Part shown: one piece after another, positions 1 through 9,022 of the stretch | Position numbering within the stretch: the stretch's first letter is position 1 | Layout of the letters: each line of letters opens with the position of its first letter | Assembly: GCA_951812615.1 (NCBI GenBank) | Contig: CATOSU010000014.1 | Span: 55,921-119,920 of the forward strand | DNA length: 64,000 bases | Source: an uncultured Paracoccaceae bacterium | Lineage (GTDB): Bacteria > Pseudomonadota > Alphaproteobacteria > Rhodobacterales > Rhodobacteraceae | Reading direction: 5' to 3' | The notes under the pieces: generated by a model | What the model saw: only the letters and a program-made list of their open reading frames with translations | What the model was told of the DNA's origin: nothing | Databases searched by the model: none | Program-made: the position numbers and the translations under genes

Positions 1-498
1 TGCGCTGGGCAAAGTCGATGCCATAGCCCACCACGAATTCGTCCGGGATCTCGAACCCGGTCCAGTCCGCCCTGAAATCCACCTCGCGGCGGCTGGGCTT
101 GTCCAGCAGCGCGATGGATTTCAGCCGCGCCGGCTTGCGCGATTTCAGCAGCTTGGACACGTGGTTCAACGTGTGGCCGGTGTCGACGATGTCCTCGACC
201 ACCAGCACGTCACGCCCCTCGATGGCGCCGCGCAGGTCCTTGAGGATGCGAACCTCGCGGCTGCTTTCCATCGAATCGCCATACGAGGACGCTTCGAGGA
301 AATCCACTTCGATCGGCAGGTCCAGCTCGCGGACCAGATCGGCGATGAACACGAAGGAGCCGCGCAGCAGGCCAACCACCACCAGCTTGTCCGTGCCGCC
401 GAATTCGGCGGTGATTTCCCTGCACAATTCCTCGATCCGGGCCGCGATGGCCTTGGCCGAGATCATTTCGTCGATCACATATGGACGGTCCGGCATGT
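1..498 (-). CDS. hpt: Hypoxanthine phosphoribosyltransferase, partial
   Basis: Purine salvage enzyme that joins hypoxanthine (or guanine) to PRPP to give IMP/GMP in the cytoplasm. The first 166 codons are visible and the gene runs off the left edge. The PRPP-binding loop EDIVDTG lies at residues 101-107, LLRGSFVF at 43-50, and the family-typical [10 protein letters not shown] at about 150-159, so only a short C-terminal tail is missing. The start is the ATG at 498, preceded by a G-rich stretch. It is divergent from the ratA-type gene at 569 with a 70-bp shared promoter region. Confidence 0.95.
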
Positions 499-568
499 GC
501 CCCCCTTGAATTTGCGCGCCAACCATAGGACATCACGCGACACTGTCACGCCGGAAACACCACCCGCT

Positions 569-1012
569 ATGCCCACACACGCCGAAACCCGTATTTTGCC
601 CTATACCGCCCGGCAAATGTACGATCTGGTCGCCGATGTCGGCCGGTATCCCGAGTTTCTGCCGTGGTGCGCGGCGGCCCGGATCCGCACCACCTATCCC
701 CGTGACGGCGCCGAGATCATGGAGGCCGACCTCGTGATCAGCTTCAAGGTTTTCCGCGAACGCTTTGGCAGCCGGGTGACGCTGTGGCCTGAGGCCGGCA
801 GGATCGAGACCGAGTATCTGGACGGCCCGTTCCGCTACATGCGGTCGGACTGGCGCTTTGCCGATGCCGGGGAGGGGTGCGAAGTGTCCTTCTTCGTCGA
901 TTTCGAGTTCCGCAACGCGGTGCTGCAGGGGATCATCGGGGTGGTTTTCAACGAGGCGATGCAGCGCATCGTCCGCGCCTTCGAACGGCGCGCGGCCGAG
1001 CTTTACGGATAG
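569..1012 (+). CDS. ratA: RatA/Coq10-type START-domain protein
   Basis: A 147-residue single-domain protein of the polyketide cyclase/START superfamily (RatA/Coq10 branch). Family members have been described as ubiquinone-binding chaperones or as the RatA ribosome-association toxin. The start at 569 gives MPTHAETRILPYTARQMY, matching the usual N-terminus; the frame remains open far upstream but runs through hpt on the other strand, so a longer start is unlikely. The YPEFLPWC stretch near residue 27 and the C-terminal helix with VVFNEAMQRIVRAFERRA are typical. Which of the two named roles applies cannot be told from sequence. Confidence 0.85.
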   Translation: MPTHAETRILPYTARQMYDLVADVGRYPEFLPWCAAARIRTTYPRDGAEIMEADLVISFKVFRERFGSRVTLWPEAGRIETEYLDGPFRYMRSDWRFADAGEGCEVSFFVDFEFRNAVLQGIIGVVFNEAMQRIVRAFERRAAELYG

Positions 1013-1043
1013 ACGGCCCGGCACGCGGCGCTAGACTGCCGGC

Positions 1044-2348
1044 ATGAGCATATCGTTTACAGAACAGCTGGCCGGGTTTGCCGCCGGACCGGTGAACACC
1101 ACGGGCGCGGCGCGGCTGGTCACGGCGATGTCGGCGCTGGACTGGATCGCCGTCGGCTGTGCCGGCACGGCCGAGCCGGTAGCGCGGATTACAAGAGACA
1201 TGGTTCTGGCCGAGGGCGGGGCAGGACAGGCGCGTCTGTTCGGGTCACCGATTTCGGTGCCGGCACGGGCGGCGGCTTTGTCTAACGGCACGACATCCCA
1301 TGCGCTGGATTACGACGACACGCATTTCGGTCATATCGGGCACCCGTCCGTGGCGGTGTTTCCCGCCGCGCTGGCCGTGGGCGAGCAGACCGGCGCGCCG
1401 CTGGTCGAGGTGCTGGAAGCAGCGCTGGTGGGTATGGAGCTGTCGGTGCGGGTTGGCCTGTGGCTCGGGCGGCCGCATTACCAGACCGGGTTCCACCAGA
1501 CCGCAACGTCCGGGGCGTTCGGGGCGGCGGTGGCCGCGGCGCGGCTGTTGCGGCTGGACGCGCCCCGCGCGGCGCAGCTTCTGGGCCTGACGGCGACGCG
1601 GGCGGCGGGGCTCAAGGCGCAGTTCGGCACGATGGGCAAACCCTACAACGCCGGGATTGCGGCGGGCACCGGCGTGGAATGCGCGGCGCTGATCGCGGCC
1701 GGGTTCGAAGCGAACCCGGCGGCGTTTGACGGCCCCTATGGTTTCGGCGCGACCCATCACGGCGTGGCGGATACCGCGGCGGCGTTGCAGGATCTGGGCG
1801 AAAGCTGGCTGTTTGAGGATGTCAGCCACAAGTTCCACGCCTGCTGCCACGGGCTGCACGCGGCGCTGGAGGCGGCGCGCGTGCTTGATCTGGCGGCGCC
1901 GGAGATCGCCGAGCTGGAGGTCCGGACCCATCCGCGCTGGATGAGCGTCTGCAACCAGCCTGCGCCGCAGACCGGGCTGGGCGCGAAGTTCAGCTACCGC
2001 ACGGTTCTGGCCATGCAGGCGCTGGGGCATGATACGGCGCGGCTGGACAGCTACAGCGCGGCGGTCTGCGCGGGTCCGGAGCTGGTGGCGCTGCGCGACA
2101 GGATCCGGGTGGTCGAGGACGAAACACTGAGCGAAACCGGGGCGGTTCTGCACCTGCTGCGCCGCGACGGCGCCCGGCGCGAGGCCCGGCACGATCTGCT
2201 GGCACCGATGTCGCTGGCCGACCGGGAGGCGCGGGTGCGCGCAAAGGCGCAGGCCCTGATCGGAAAGGACCAGACCGAAACGGTCTGGTCCCTGTTGCAA
2301 AGCGGCGGCGGGGCCGCCGATCTGGGTGCAGTGCTGGCGGGCGGGTAG
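1044..2348 (+). CDS. MmgE/PrpD family protein
   Basis: A 434-residue protein of the MmgE/PrpD family, which includes 2-methylcitrate dehydratase, cis-aconitate decarboxylase and other dehydratases or isomerases. The conserved HALDYDDTH motif is at residues 87-95, followed by GHIGHPSVAVFPAALA. Length fits the family. No other methylcitrate-cycle gene (prpB, prpC) is nearby, so the substrate cannot be assigned. It lies 31 bp behind the ratA-type gene and may be co-transcribed with it. It converges with amt, and a double hairpin separates the two gene ends. Confidence 0.85.
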   Translation: MSISFTEQLAGFAAGPVNTTGAARLVTAMSALDWIAVGCAGTAEPVARITRDMVLAEGGAGQARLFGSPISVPARAAALSNGTTSHALDYDDTHFGHIGHPSVAVFPAALAVGEQTGAPLVEVLEAALVGMELSVRVGLWLGRPHYQTGFHQTATSGAFGAAVAAARLLRLDAPRAAQLLGLTATRAAGLKAQFGTMGKPYNAGIAAGTGVECAALIAAGFEANPAAFDGPYGFGATHHGVADTAAALQDLGESWLFEDVSHKFHACCHGLHAALEAARVLDLAAPEIAELEVRTHPRWMSVCNQPAPQTGLGAKFSYRTVLAMQALGHDTARLDSYSAAVCAGPELVALRDRIRVVEDETLSETGAVLHLLRRDGARREARHDLLAPMSLADREARVRAKAQALIGKDQTETVWSLLQSGGGAADLGAVLAGG

Positions 2349-2390
2349 GCAATTCGTCAACGAATTGCCTGCGATTTGTTGACAAATCGC
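2348..2390. repeat. Tandem double-hairpin element, copy 1
   Basis: Two near-perfect palindromes lie back to back. The first has arms GGCAATTCGT (2348-2357) and ACGAATTGCC (2360-2369). The second has arms GCGATTTGT (2371-2379) and ACAAATCGC (2382-2390). Loops are two bases and the spacer is one base. The element fills the gap between the convergent PrpD-family and amt gene ends and could stop transcription from both sides, although neither hairpin is followed by a clear T run. Two more elements of the same architecture occur at 41148 and 42486. Confidence 0.7.
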
Positions 2391-2404
2391 TGTCCCCGCC
2401 GGCC

Positions 2405-3583
2405 TCAGCTGGAGATGTCGTAGGCGCGTTCGCCGTGGACCGACAGGTCAAGCCCGTTGGTTTCGGTTTCTTCGTCCACGCGCAGCGGCGTGATCGCGCC
2501 CACCACTTTCACCAGGATGAAAGTGACGACCACGGTAAAGATGCCGACGATCACTAGGCTGCCCAGTTGCGCGGCCCAGCTGCCCGCACCGAAGAGTGCG
2601 ATCATGATCGTGCCGAAGATGCCGCCCACGCCGTGCACGGCGAACACGTCCAGCGTGTCGTCGATCTTCAGCTTGTTGCGGATCAGGTTGACCGCCTCCT
2701 GACACAGGATACCGGCGATCGCACCGATGATCAGCGCTTCGACCGGGCCGACAAAGCCACTGGCGGGCGTGATCGAGGCGAGGCCGGCAATCGTGCCGGT
2801 GACCATGCCAACCAGCGAGGCCTTGCCGAATTTCACCCGTTCCCACAGCGCCCAGGTCAGCGAGGCCGCGGCAGCAGAGATATGGGTCACGGTCAGCGCC
2901 ATGGCGGCCCCGCCGTCTGCAGCCAGCTGCGACCCGCCGTTGAAGCCGAACCAGCCGACCCACAGCATCGCCGCACCGATCATCACGAAACCGGGATTAT
3001 GCGGCGGTGTGGTTTTGTTGCGGCGCGGACCCAGCGCCACGGCAATGATCAGTGCGGCCAGTCCGGCGGTCTGGTGCACGACGATTCCGCCGGCAAAGTC
3101 GCGCGCGCCGATCTCACCGAAGATCCCGCCATCAGACAGCATCCCGCCGCCCCAGATCCAGTGGACCACCGGGGCATAGACCAGCAGCATCCACAGACCG
3201 GAAAACAGCAGCACGAAGCCAAAACCGATGCGTTCGACATAGGCACCGACGATCAGCGCCGGGGTGATGATCGCGAAGGTCATCTGGAAGGCAAAGAACA
3301 GCACCTCGGGCAGGGTGCCGCTGAGGCTGTCGACAGTGACACCGCTGAGGAACATCTTGCCCAGGCCACCCCAGAGTGGGCCGCCGTCGCCGAAGGCGAT
3401 CGAATAGCCGAAGACGAACCACAGGATGCTCATCAGACAGGCAATCGCGTAGCAATGCATGAAGACACTGAGTACATTTCGGGCACGGACCAGCCCGCCG
3501 TAAAACAGGGCAAGCCCTGGCAGTGTCATGAATAGGACCAGCGCGGTTGCGACAATGATCCAGGCGGTATCGGCTCCGTTCAT
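2405..3583 (-). CDS. amt: Ammonium transporter
   Basis: A 392-residue Amt/MEP/Rh channel of the inner membrane that conducts ammonium/ammonia. About eleven hydrophobic segments are visible. The two pore histidines are recognisable: His141 in APVVHWIWGGG and His317 in FAVHGVGGIFGTI. FGFNGGSQLAADG and the ALTVTHISAAAASLTW stretch are family-typical. The ATG at 3583 has a GAGGAG ribosome site upstream; the frame is open 111 bases further, but that part is not Amt-like. No glnK gene adjoins it, unlike many amt loci. Control by the Ntr system is likely from biology, but no convincing operator was seen in 3584-3747. Confidence 0.93.
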   Translation of the reverse strand: MNGADTAWIIVATALVLFMTLPGLALFYGGLVRARNVLSVFMHCYAIACLMSILWFVFGYSIAFGDGGPLWGGLGKMFLSGVTVDSLSGTLPEVLFFAFQMTFAIITPALIVGAYVERIGFGFVLLFSGLWMLLVYAPVVHWIWGGGMLSDGGIFGEIGARDFAGGIVVHQTAGLAALIIAVALGPRRNKTTPPHNPGFVMIGAAMLWVGWFGFNGGSQLAADGGAAMALTVTHISAAAASLTWALWERVKFGKASLVGMVTGTIAGLASITPASGFVGPVEALIIGAIAGILCQEAVNLIRNKLKIDDTLDVFAVHGVGGIFGTIMIALFGAGSWAAQLGSLVIVGIFTVVVTFILVKVVGAITPLRVDEETETNGLDLSVHGERAYDISS

Positions 3584-3747
3584 TTTGGGGGAAACTCCTC
3601 GTCTATCCTCACCTGCGGGCCATGAAGCGAAGAAGAACCTCCGGCAAAAGCTGCAATTCGCGGCAAGCCTGCGCAAAAAGCCAGCAGTTTGCATATTGCC
3701 TAAAATTCAGGCTGAAATTTTGGCATTTGCCTGAATTGCGGGCAAAA

Positions 3748-4215
3748 TCAGGACAGCGCGGACTGCAGCAGGCCCATCGCGTGGTCGCGGGCCACCGTCC
3801 GCACCTCTGCCCGCCCCAGCGCGCCGAAATCGACCGTTTCGGTGATTGTGTCATGGCCGGTCCGGGCCAGCCCGAAACAGACCCGGCCTTCGGGTTTGAA
3901 CTCTGATCCGCCGGGACCGGCAATGCCGGTGACCGAAACCGTCAGTTGCGCCCGGCTGGCCGTCAACGCACCTTCGGCCATTTCGCGCGCGACCTCTTCG
4001 GACACCGCGCCATGCGCGTCCAGCGTTGCCGCCTCTACGCCGAGCATCGCCATCTTGGCCTCGTTCGAATAGGTGACAAAGCCGCGGTCGACCACGTCCG
4101 AGGATCCGGCGATGTCAGTCAGCGCGGCGGCCACCATGCCGCCCGTACAGCTTTCCGCGGTGGCAATCCGCACCCCGGCGCGGCGCGCCATCTCCAAAAG
4201 GCCGGCCACGTTCAT
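3748..4215 (-). CDS. pncC: CinA C-terminal domain protein (NMN deamidase, PncC type)
   Basis: A 155-residue stand-alone CinA C-terminal domain. Members such as PncC deamidate nicotinamide mononucleotide in NAD recycling. The signature AESCTGG is at residues 20-26 and GIAGPGG at 97-103. The N-terminal MoCF-like half found in long CinA proteins is absent. Its ATG at 4213-4215 overlaps the stop of pgpA by four bases (ATGA), so translation is probably coupled. It is the last gene of the ispDF-pgpA-pncC unit. Confidence 0.9.
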   Translation of the reverse strand: MNVAGLLEMARRAGVRIATAESCTGGMVAAALTDIAGSSDVVDRGFVTYSNEAKMAMLGVEAATLDAHGAVSEEVAREMAEGALTASRAQLTVSVTGIAGPGGSEFKPEGRVCFGLARTGHDTITETVDFGALGRAEVRTVARDHAMGLLQSALS

Positions 4216-4712
4216 TGCCCGAGCACCCCGTGCCAGAGACCAGCCAGTATCAGCACGCCAATGGCCGCGAACACCCCGGCGATGACATCGTCCAGCATCA
4301 CGCCCAGCGGTCCGCCGCGCCGGTCGGCAGCGCCCACCGGCCCCGGTTTCAGGATGTCGAAGGCGCGGAACAGCACAAAGGCCGCGACCCAGCCGGGCCA
4401 GAGCGCGGTGATCTCGATGCCCATGCGCCAGGCCGGGAAGGACAGCGGCAGGATCGCGATCCACTGGCCGACAAGTTCGTCGATGACGATCTCGCCCGGG
4501 TCCTTGTCGGCCTGTCCGTCCACCATGATGGCGGTGGCCCACCATCCGGCGGCAAAGGTGACGATCACGCCGGTGGCCAGCAACGGAAAGCCGCCGATCT
4601 GGTGCAGCAGCCATGCCAGCGGCAGCGCCGCGGCGGATCCCCAGGTGCCGGGGGCAGGGCGCAGCAGCCCGACCCCGCCGACCGTGCCGATGATCCGGGC
4701 CAGCCCGGTCAT
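4212..4712 (-). CDS. pgpA: Phosphatidylglycerophosphatase A
   Basis: A 166-residue membrane phosphatase that converts phosphatidylglycerophosphate to phosphatidylglycerol. Family motifs are [11 protein letters not shown] (21-31), [14 protein letters not shown] (71-84) with the metal-binding acidic residues, and [10 protein letters not shown] (116-125). Three or four hydrophobic helices are visible. The start at 4712 overlaps the ispDF stop (ATGA), and its own end overlaps the next gene in the same way, so the three genes form one tightly coupled unit. Confidence 0.93.
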   Translation of the reverse strand: MTGLARIIGTVGGVGLLRPAPGTWGSAAALPLAWLLHQIGGFPLLATGVIVTFAAGWWATAIMVDGQADKDPGEIVIDELVGQWIAILPLSFPAWRMGIEITALWPGWVAAFVLFRAFDILKPGPVGAADRRGGPLGVMLDDVIAGVFAAIGVLILAGLWHGVLGQ

Positions 4713-5845
4713 GGCCGCACCAGCGTTGCCACGGCCTGCGCGGCAATTCCTTCCCCGCGGCCGGTAAAGCCCAGCCGTTCGCTGGTGGTGGCCTTCACCG
4801 ATACGCGGTCGGGCTCCAGATCCATGATGTCGGCCATGCGCGCCTGCATCGCGGCGGCGTGCGGACCGATTTTGGGCCGTTCGCAGATCAGCGTGCAGTC
4901 GATGTTCGACACCCTGTAACCCGAGGCGCGGGCCAGACCGGCAGCATGGCGCAGGAAAACCGCGCTGTCGGCACCCTTCCACTGTGGGTCCGATGGCGGG
5001 AAGTGGCGGCCGATGTCCCCCTGCGCGAGGGCGCCGTAAATCGCGTCGGTCACCGCATGCATGCCGACATCGGCGTCGGAATGGCCCTGCAGGCCGCGGT
5101 CATGCGGAATTGCAACGCCGCACAGCGTAACATGATCGCCGTCCCCGAAACGATGCACGTCGAACCCTGTTCCGGTCCGGATATCCATAGGCATCCCCAA
5201 TATGCGTTCCGCGCGGACAAAATCGCCCGGCGCGGTGATTTTCAGATTGTCCGCCGCTCCCGGCACGATGGCAACACGCAGCCCGGCGGCCCGGGCAACC
5301 TCGACATCATCGGCCGCCGGTCCTTCATAGGCCGCATGTGCCGCGACAATGGCGTCATAGTGAAAGCCCTGCGGGGTCTGTGCCGCGTAAAGCCCGGACC
5401 GGTCGCGGGTGCCGGTTACGGTGCCGTCCGTGCCGGCCCACAGAGCGTCGGTCACCGGCAGGCCCGGTGCGGCGGCCTGATATGTGCCGAGCGCTGCAGC
5501 CACCGCATCGATCAGGGCAACCGGGACACAGGGGCGGGCGGCGTCGTGGATCAGAACCCGGTCCGGCGCCATGCCGTTCAGCGCTGCCAGCCCGTTGCGC
5601 ACCGATGCCGCGCGGTCAGTCCCGCCGATGGCCAGCACCAGATCGCTGTCCTCCAGATCCTGCCAGTGGGGCCGGTCGGCCCCGGACAGGACGATGGCGA
5701 TCCGGTCGACCGCCGCGGCGGCCCGGAACCGGTCCAGCGTGTGATCGATGACCCGCTTGCCCGCCAGCGGGCGCCATTGCTTGGGCACGTCCCCGCCGGC
5801 CCGTTCTCCGCGTCCGGCGGCAACAATCAGCGCGGCAGTTGTCAT
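4709..5845 (-). CDS. ispDF: Bifunctional IspD/IspF of the MEP isoprenoid pathway
   Basis: A 378-residue fusion. The IspD half (about 1-218) is 2-C-methyl-D-erythritol 4-phosphate cytidylyltransferase, with the nucleotide loop [14 protein letters not shown] at 5-18 and HDAARP at 100-105. The IspF half (about 221-378) is MECDP synthase, with the zinc ligands DVH (229-231) and His263 and the HSDAD motif (255-259). IspD and IspF catalyse non-consecutive steps, and the fusion is common in alphaproteobacteria. The start at 5845 begins with [10 protein letters not shown], as expected for IspD. Downstream pgpA overlaps by four bases. Confidence 0.95.
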   Translation of the reverse strand: MTTAALIVAAGRGERAGGDVPKQWRPLAGKRVIDHTLDRFRAAAAVDRIAIVLSGADRPHWQDLEDSDLVLAIGGTDRAASVRNGLAALNGMAPDRVLIHDAARPCVPVALIDAVAAALGTYQAAAPGLPVTDALWAGTDGTVTGTRDRSGLYAAQTPQGFHYDAIVAAHAAYEGPAADDVEVARAAGLRVAIVPGAADNLKITAPGDFVRAERILGMPMDIRTGTGFDVHRFGDGDHVTLCGVAIPHDRGLQGHSDADVGMHAVTDAIYGALAQGDIGRHFPPSDPQWKGADSAVFLRHAAGLARASGYRVSNIDCTLICERPKIGPHAAAMQARMADIMDLEPDRVSVKATTSERLGFTGRGEGIAAQAVATLVRP

Positions 5846-5927
5846 TTCGGCGTTCCGGTTCCAAGGGGCGGGGCAGGCCGTGCATACGCGGTTTGCGGGC
5901 CGTGCTGCAAGCCGGTGCCGGGCGCGG

Positions 5928-6032
5928 TCATGCGCGCACCAGCGTGACGCCAGCCATGGTTTCGATCCGGTCAAGGTCCCGCGCATAGGCCGCATCGTGA
6001 TACGCGCGCAGGTCGTCGGGCCAGTCCGGGCG
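5928..6032 (-). other. In-frame 3' continuation behind the amber codon of the sulfotransferase-like gene
   Basis: After the TAG at 6033-6035 the same frame stays open for 34 more codons and ends with TGA at 5928-5930. The translated tail starts [20 protein letters not shown] and ends GVTLVRA. Its composition looks like ordinary protein rather than random translation, so the gene probably once ended at 5928. This could be a recent nonsense mutation, a base-call error, or readthrough. Confidence 0.5.
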
Positions 6033-6848
6033 CTAGGGTTCGGCGGCGGGATCGTTTTCGGCGAATTTCTTCTGCCCGCCCGCCGTGTCCCCGGTCTGCA
6101 ACTGCTGCATCTGCGTGGCCGCGATCGAGGCATTGCGGGCGGCGGCAATCTGCGACAGCCGCGCGTCGGGGCAGAACCGGGCGGCCAGCTGCCCGTCATC
6201 CCCGCGCGCCTTGTAATCGACGACAACGAGGGGCGTTTCCGGCAGGGCGTCGCGCATTTCCCCGACGATATCGGCCCAGCCGCGGGTTTCCGTCCCGGCC
6301 AGCCGGATGAGGTCCGCATTCGGATAGACCGTGCCGGACAGCGCATAATACCCCGCGCCGGACCCGATCCACCCCAACAGCGGCCGGATCACCACGGTAA
6401 CCCGCTTCAGCCGCGGGCCGAACAGGTCAGCAAACACCGCGCAGCGCGCGCCCGCGCCCCGGTAGAGCCCGTCGCCGGCAAAGAACCCGCGCATGTCGCC
6501 AAGGAAGTTTTCGTCCGACATCAGCACACTCTGCGCACCGAAATCCGGTTGCTTCCTGATCCAGCGGGTCAGCCGGGCCACCGCTTTGGGCCGGCCGATC
6601 TCGCCGTCGGCGTGTTTGTTCAGAGCGTTGGTGATACCGTGCGTGGGGCGCCCGTTCGGGATCTGTCCGCGGGATTTGATCCACACCGTCAGACCCTGCT
6701 GCGCCAGCGCCCCGGCATTGTGTCCCAGCGTGTACTGAAAGCTGGTCGTACCGGTGCGGTGCGCACCCATGTGCAGATAGACCTCGGCCGGCAGATCCGG
6801 GGGCGCATCAGGGTTGGGAATTGCGTTCACGGCGGGACCTTTGCACAT
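6033..6848 (-). CDS. Sulfotransferase-like P-loop protein, apparently truncated by an amber codon
   Basis: A protein of about 271 residues with a PAPS-type P-loop near its N-terminus, [13 protein letters not shown], and a later [20 protein letters not shown] segment that resembles the 3'-phosphate-binding part of sulfotransferases. The substrate is unknown. The start is uncertain: ATG 6848 is chosen, a GTG at 6830 is possible, and an upstream ATG at 6914 would run into the dusB leader. The frame ends at TAG 6033-6035 but continues open to 5928. It shares the P-loop type with the protein encoded at 37979-38626. Confidence 0.6.
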   Translation of the reverse strand: MCKGPAVNAIPNPDAPPDLPAEVYLHMGAHRTGTTSFQYTLGHNAGALAQQGLTVWIKSRGQIPNGRPTHGITNALNKHADGEIGRPKAVARLTRWIRKQPDFGAQSVLMSDENFLGDMRGFFAGDGLYRGAGARCAVFADLFGPRLKRVTVVIRPLLGWIGSGAGYYALSGTVYPNADLIRLAGTETRGWADIVGEMRDALPETPLVVVDYKARGDDGQLAARFCPDARLSQIAAARNASIAATQMQQLQTGDTAGGQKKFAENDPAAEP

Positions 6849-6950
6849 TTTTTCGGCGACGCCCGTTTTTTGAGCGAATATCCTTGCCCGGCGGATTGCG
6901 CCGTGTTCCTTCACAGATTACCGAAGGAGCGAGTTACAAGGAAGCCTCAC

Positions 6951-7934
6951 ATGGCAGTCGAGCTGCCCGGACGTCGCATTGCACCTCCTGTTCTGCTTGC
7001 CCCGATGGCGGGGATCACCGACCGGCCGTTCCGCGATCTGGTCGCGCGATTCGGTGCCGGCCTTGTGGTCAGCGAAATGGTGGCCAGCCAGGAAATGGTT
7101 CAGGCCAAGCCCGGCGTGCGCGAACGGGCCGAGCTGGGCGCCGGGATTGAAAACACGGTGGTGCAGCTGGCCGGGCGGGATCCTTACTGGATCGCCGAGG
7201 CCGCGCGTCTGGTTGAGGCCAGCGGGGCGCGGATGATCGACATCAACATGGGCTGTCCGGCCAAGAAGGTGGTCGGCGGCTATTCCGGATCGGCCCTGCT
7301 GAAGGTGCCCGATCACGCGTTGCGGCTGATCGAGGCGGTGGTGGCCGCGGTGTCCGTGCCGGTGACGCTGAAAACCCGGCTGGGCTGGGATCACGACAGC
7401 CTGAACGCCGCCGATGTGGCCCGCCGGGCCGAGGCTGCGGGCGTGGCCATGGTCACGATCCACGGCCGCACCCGGTGCCAGTTCTACAAGGGCCGCGCCA
7501 ACTGGGCCGCGATCCGCGCGGTTGGCGAGGCGATCACGGTGCCGCTGGTGGCAAATGGGGACATCACCTGTTCCGCGACCGCCCGGGCGGCGCTGGATCA
7601 GTCCGGGGCCGACGGCGTGATGATAGGACGCGGCGCGCAAGGGCGTCCCTGGCTTCTGGCCGGGATTGCACATGACCTGTGGGGCAGTCCGGCGCCGGAG
7701 GTGCCTGCCGGGACCGCGCTGTGCGATCTGGTGATCGGGCATTACGAATCGATGCTGGAGTTTTACGGGGCCGCGCTGGGCGGGCGCGTGGCCCGCAAGC
7801 ATCTGGGATGGTACATGGATGCGGCGGGCACGGGGCCGGCGCTGCGCCGGGCGGTCCTGACCGAACGCGATCCCGCAAAGGTCATTGCACTGCTGCCGGT
7901 GGCTCTGCTGGAACCCGCGCAGGTGGCGGCATGA
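6951..7934 (+). CDS. dusB: tRNA-dihydrouridine synthase DusB (NifR3)
   Basis: A 327-residue FMN enzyme that reduces uridine to dihydrouridine in tRNA. The N-terminal TIM-barrel signature LLAPMAGITDRPFR is at 15-28, the catalytic Cys102 lies in DINMGCPAKKVV, and HGRTRCQFYKG (171-181) carries FMN-phosphate and tRNA contacts. The start at 6951 follows an AAGGAAG ribosome site. It is the first gene of the classical nifR3-ntrB-ntrC operon. Its TGA overlaps the ntrB ATG (ATGA at 7931-7934). Confidence 0.95.
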   Translation: MAVELPGRRIAPPVLLAPMAGITDRPFRDLVARFGAGLVVSEMVASQEMVQAKPGVRERAELGAGIENTVVQLAGRDPYWIAEAARLVEASGARMIDINMGCPAKKVVGGYSGSALLKVPDHALRLIEAVVAAVSVPVTLKTRLGWDHDSLNAADVARRAEAAGVAMVTIHGRTRCQFYKGRANWAAIRAVGEAITVPLVANGDITCSATARAALDQSGADGVMIGRGAQGRPWLLAGIAHDLWGSPAPEVPAGTALCDLVIGHYESMLEFYGAALGGRVARKHLGWYMDAAGTGPALRRAVLTERDPAKVIALLPVALLEPAQVAA

Positions 7935-9022
7935 TAGTGGACGGTGATATCTGGGCCTCGCTGCCGGTGCCCGCGCTGCTGATCGACGGGAACGACCGGA
8001 TCTGCGACGTGAACCCGGCGGCGGAGATTTTCCTCAACGCTTCGGCGCGGTCGCTCTCGGGCGTTCCGGTCTGGGACCAGATCGCGGTCGACGCCCCGCT
8101 CGAAGACGCGCTGGAGCGGTCGCGGGCGACGGGTACGCCGCTTTTTGTCAACGACGTGGATGTCGGATCAGGGTCACGGGCGCCCACGGTGTGCGCGCTC
8201 AACTTCGCGCCGCTCTCGCAGACGCCCGACCGCTGGCTGCTGATCGTGTCGCCGCGGGAAATCGCCGCACGGGTGACCCGCAATCAGGCGGTGAAATCCT
8301 CGGCCCAGTCGGCGATCGGCATGGCCGAGATGCTGGCCCATGAAATCAAGAACCCGCTGGCGGGGATCACCGGTGCCGCGCAGTTGCTGAGCATGAACCT
8401 CGGGCCGGACGATCTGGAACTGACCGATCTGATCGTCGCTGAAAGCCGCCGCATCGTGAAGCTGCTGGAGCAGGTGGAACAGTTCGGCAATCTCAGCCTG
8501 CCCGAGTTCGGGGACGTCAACCTGCACGACGTTCTGGACCGGGCGCGGCGTTCCGCGCTACTGGGCTTTGGTGCGCATATGAACATCGTCGAGGATTACG
8601 ACCCCTCGCTGCCGACGGCCTGGGGCGATGGCGACCAGTTGCTTCAGGTCGTGCTGAACTTGTTGAAGAATGCTGCCGAAGTTGCTGACCCAAAAGGCGG
8701 AACCATCAGGTTGCGCACCTATTTCGAACATGCGTTCAAACTGCGCCGCAAGGATGGCAGCGGTCAGTCGCTGCCGCTGCAGATCGAGATCATCGACGAT
8801 GGGCCGGGCCTGCCTGAAGACATTCGCGAACAGATTTTCGACCCGTTCGTGTCGGGTCGCGAAAACGGCACCGGGCTGGGTCTGGCGCTGGTCAGCAAGA
8901 TCGTTTCGGACCACGGCGGCTGGATCTCGGTATCCAGCGTGCCCGGCCGCACCGTGTTCCGGCTGTCCCTGCCGCGTCAGCCGCAGGACCAACCCCAACC
9001 GAAGAAGAAGGAGACCGAGTGA
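7931..9022 (+). CDS. ntrB: Nitrogen regulation sensor histidine kinase NtrB
   Basis: A 363-residue cytoplasmic kinase that phosphorylates or dephosphorylates NtrC according to the PII signal. An N-terminal PAS-like sensor domain (about 10-105) precedes the dimerisation/phosphoacceptor helix with His137 in [10 protein letters not shown]. The ATPase domain follows, with the N box [15 protein letters not shown]1 box DDGPGLP and G2 box GTGLGLALV. No membrane segment is seen. The start overlaps the dusB stop, and the stop overlaps the ntrC start (TGATG), so the three genes are coupled. Confidence 0.95.
   Translation: MIVDGDIWASLPVPALLIDGNDRICDVNPAAEIFLNASARSLSGVPVWDQIAVDAPLEDALERSRATGTPLFVNDVDVGSGSRAPTVCALNFAPLSQTPDRWLLIVSPREIAARVTRNQAVKSSAQSAIGMAEMLAHEIKNPLAGITGAAQLLSMNLGPDDLELTDLIVAESRRIVKLLEQVEQFGNLSLPEFGDVNLHDVLDRARRSALLGFGAHMNIVEDYDPSLPTAWGDGDQLLQVVLNLLKNAAEVADPKGGTIRLRTYFEHAFKLRRKDGSGQSLPLQIEIIDDGPGLPEDIREQIFDPFVSGRENGTGLGLALVSKIVSDHGGWISVSSVPGRTVFRLSLPRQPQDQPQPKKKETE

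Noticed and set aside
2348..2390. A CRISPR-like or attachment-site reading of the palindromes
   Set aside because: There are no repeated units with spacers and no integrase nearby; the structure is just two hairpins.
3584..3747. A possible sigma-54 promoter or NtrC site upstream of amt
   Set aside because: GG and GC pairs are present, but none has the required -24/-12 spacing, and the NtrC of this organism lacks the sigma-54 contact loop.
5748..6950. Extension of dusB upstream to 5748 as one long protein
   Set aside because: The frame is open but overlaps the sulfotransferase-like gene; DusB begins at 6951 with a good ribosome site and no upstream conservation.
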